Made by a program: the position numbers and the translations under genes. Under the pieces are notes generated by a model. It saw nothing but the letters and a program-made list of their open reading frames with translations. It made no database searches and was not told the DNA's origin. A stretch of 64,000 nucleotides of DNA, from positions 21,534,195 to 21,598,194 of the forward strand of contig CM033394.1 of assembly GCA_019426215.1 (NCBI GenBank), given 5' to 3'. The first letter of the stretch is position 1. Each line of letters starts with the position of its first letter. Origin of the DNA: Buddleja alternifolia (taxonomy: Eukaryota; Streptophyta; Magnoliopsida; Lamiales; Scrophulariaceae). This document shows, piece after piece, positions 62,701 through 64,000 of this stretch.

Positions 62701-63140
62701 TTGAATTGGCCTTTGTCCCGAGGTGAAGGGGTAAGGGTCATTGACTTGTTGCGAGGGGATAAGAGCTTTTGCTACTAGGTGAGAGTGCAAGGTCCTTTGC
62801 CTTAAGAGGGGCAAAGTTCTTGGCTCTATGGCGAGTGGGCAAGGTCCGTTGTCTCGAGATGAGGGGGCCAAGTCCTTAGCCTCTATGGTGCATGGGCAAG
62901 GTCCTTTGTCTCGAGGTGAGGGGCATGGTCCTTGGCCTCTATAGTGAATGGGCAAGGTCCTTTGGCTCGAGGTGAGGGGGCAAAGTCCTTGGCCTCTATG
63001 GTGATTGGGCAAGGTCCTTTGCCTCGAGGTGAGGGGAAAAAGCCCTTGGCCCCTATGGTGAGTGGGCAAGTTCTTTTGCCTCGAGGTGACAGGGTGACAG
63101 GGCAAAGTCCTTAACCTCTATAGTGAGTGAGCAAGGTCCT
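62700..63140 (+). repeat. Minisatellite-like array, about 58-60-bp unit
   Basis: About six to seven units built on GGGCAAGGTCCTTTGCCTCG, then AGGTGAGGGG, then CAAAGTCCTTGGCCTCTATG and GTGAGT. Individual units differ by substitutions and small indels. The long minus-strand frame across it (62653-63105) exists only because the repeat lacks stops in that frame; I do not regard it as a gene. Confidence 0.85.
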
Positions 63141-63589
63141 CATTATAGTGTTAGATTTATTTCCTATGGCCTTTTGCGCTTGTTGGATGTTTTCTGATAT
63201 AACACCCATGAAGTAGGTTGGACCAGACGTCAAAAACGTTTGTGCTCACCCATTAGGTAGGAGCGTCCTTACCTTCAAGTGGGATTTTGGTAGCGAGCAG
63301 ACACATTGGGTAGGGTGGCCCAGTTGCTGTCCCCGGGGGCCTCCTCTTAAACCTCACGGCTGTGTGCCGTTGCAGCATGTAGCCTTGGGGGCTGTTGCTG
63401 AAGTTTTCTGGCCTCTGGGTAATTCCTCGCCTAGATATTGCGCAAGTCACCTCGTATAGACGGGTGAAACCTAACGCCATGGTCTAGCCTCGTATGGAGT
63501 ATTTATCTGTGAATCATATGTTGGGCCTTTTTAGACCTCAAGTAAGTTTTACTTCTTTCTTCATGGCTACGCCAGCTCTAGCAGGGTAT

Positions 63590-63770
63590 ACCCCTTAGCT
63601 TCATCAGCATTAGGCCAATTACTTAATTGATTTGTTGTGCCCCATGGCTTCATGAGCACTAGAGGGGTGTTTTTTGTACCACGTGGCTTCATGAGCGCCA
63701 ACGAGGTGTCTTGTACCTCTTGTTTTTATGAGCGCTAGTGGGGTACTTCGTATCTTTAGTAGGATTTTAC
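63590..63770 (+). repeat. Short tandem array, about 40-bp unit
   Basis: Three to four imperfect units around GGCTTCATGAGCGCTAGNGGGGT with TTGTACC spacers. It is a different unit from the arrays to its left. Confidence 0.6.
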
Positions 63771-63805
63771 TCAAAAAATACTAGCGTTTCGATAGCTAGT
63801 TATCC

Positions 63806-63828
63806 ACTAGTGTTTTGTAAACACTAGT
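63806..63828. other. Perfect 10-bp stem inverted repeat
   Basis: ACTAGTGTTT, loop TGT, AAACACTAGT. Further GCTAG words lie on both sides. It may be an element end or part of an array; nothing else identifies it. Confidence 0.6.
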
Positions 63829-64000
63829 ATTTTGCTAGCTTTTTTAGACCTACCAACTTGGGGGTTATTTTATAGCAAGATTCGTATTCCCCTACGTGGG
63901 GGTTAAGATAAAAAAAATATGAGGGAAGCGTTAGGCCCTACTACCAAGGGGAGGTCGTCGTGTGGCGACACCTGTAGGGATTGCCTCGCGGTCGGTCGTG

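Noticed and set aside
62653..63105. 150-codon minus-strand frame with repeated HHRGQGL-type words
   Set aside because: It lies wholly within the 58-60-bp tandem array; the protein repeat only mirrors the DNA repeat.

Overview
The window is from a flowering-plant nuclear genome. It has split genes with GT..AG introns, and most of it is nested transposable elements of plant type: Ty1/copia, Athila-type Ty3/gypsy, a plant L1-type LINE and a Mutator-like DNA transposon. It looks eudicot, but I cannot name the species. Host genes are sparse. One is clear and intact: a five-exon ATG8 autophagy gene on the minus strand (44758-48246). The left edge (75-890, minus) carries three exons, joined in phase, of a gene I do not recognise.

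Layout. 1-1250: unrecognised minus-strand gene. 1250-3500: AT-rich, no gene seen. 3500-7204: 3' half of a minus-strand copia element whose LTR holds a second solo LTR (3957-5627). 7205-11187: 3' LTR, polypurine tract and decayed env-like region of a Sirevirus-like copia element, minus strand. 11188-18239: a pile of copia-type LTRs, with family A twice in opposite orientation and family D as fragments. 18908-43558: one Mutator-like element (MULE) of about 24.65 kb. It carries a ULP1/C48 peptidase gene with a DUF1985-like N-terminus, an F-box/LRR-FBD gene and a GRF zinc-finger membrane protein gene, all on plus, and a convergent MURA transposase on minus. The MURA gene is split by a solo LTR (28897-41449), which is itself split by a nearly full-length Athila element (30086-40519, perfect 5-bp target duplication, LTRs under 1% different by eye). 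43559-48883: ATG8 and its flanks. 48884 to about 60490: a minus-strand LINE, hollowed out and filled by LTR fragments (50900-58422). 60490-61455: AT-rich, empty. 61455-64000: an LTR-like stretch followed by GC-richer DNA made of several unrelated short tandem arrays.

How it fits together. The MULE is the most unusual object. Besides transposase it carries a SUMO-protease-like gene, an F-box gene and a GRF/transmembrane gene, a combination that touches SUMO and ubiquitin pathways. Every gene except the small GRF gene has nonsense or frameshift lesions, so this copy is probably dead but records a cargo-bearing family. Order of events: MULE, then solo LTR in its transposase, then Athila in that LTR. 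ATG8 survives intact between the MULE end (1.2 kb downstream of its stop) and the LINE tail (about 640 bp upstream of its start).
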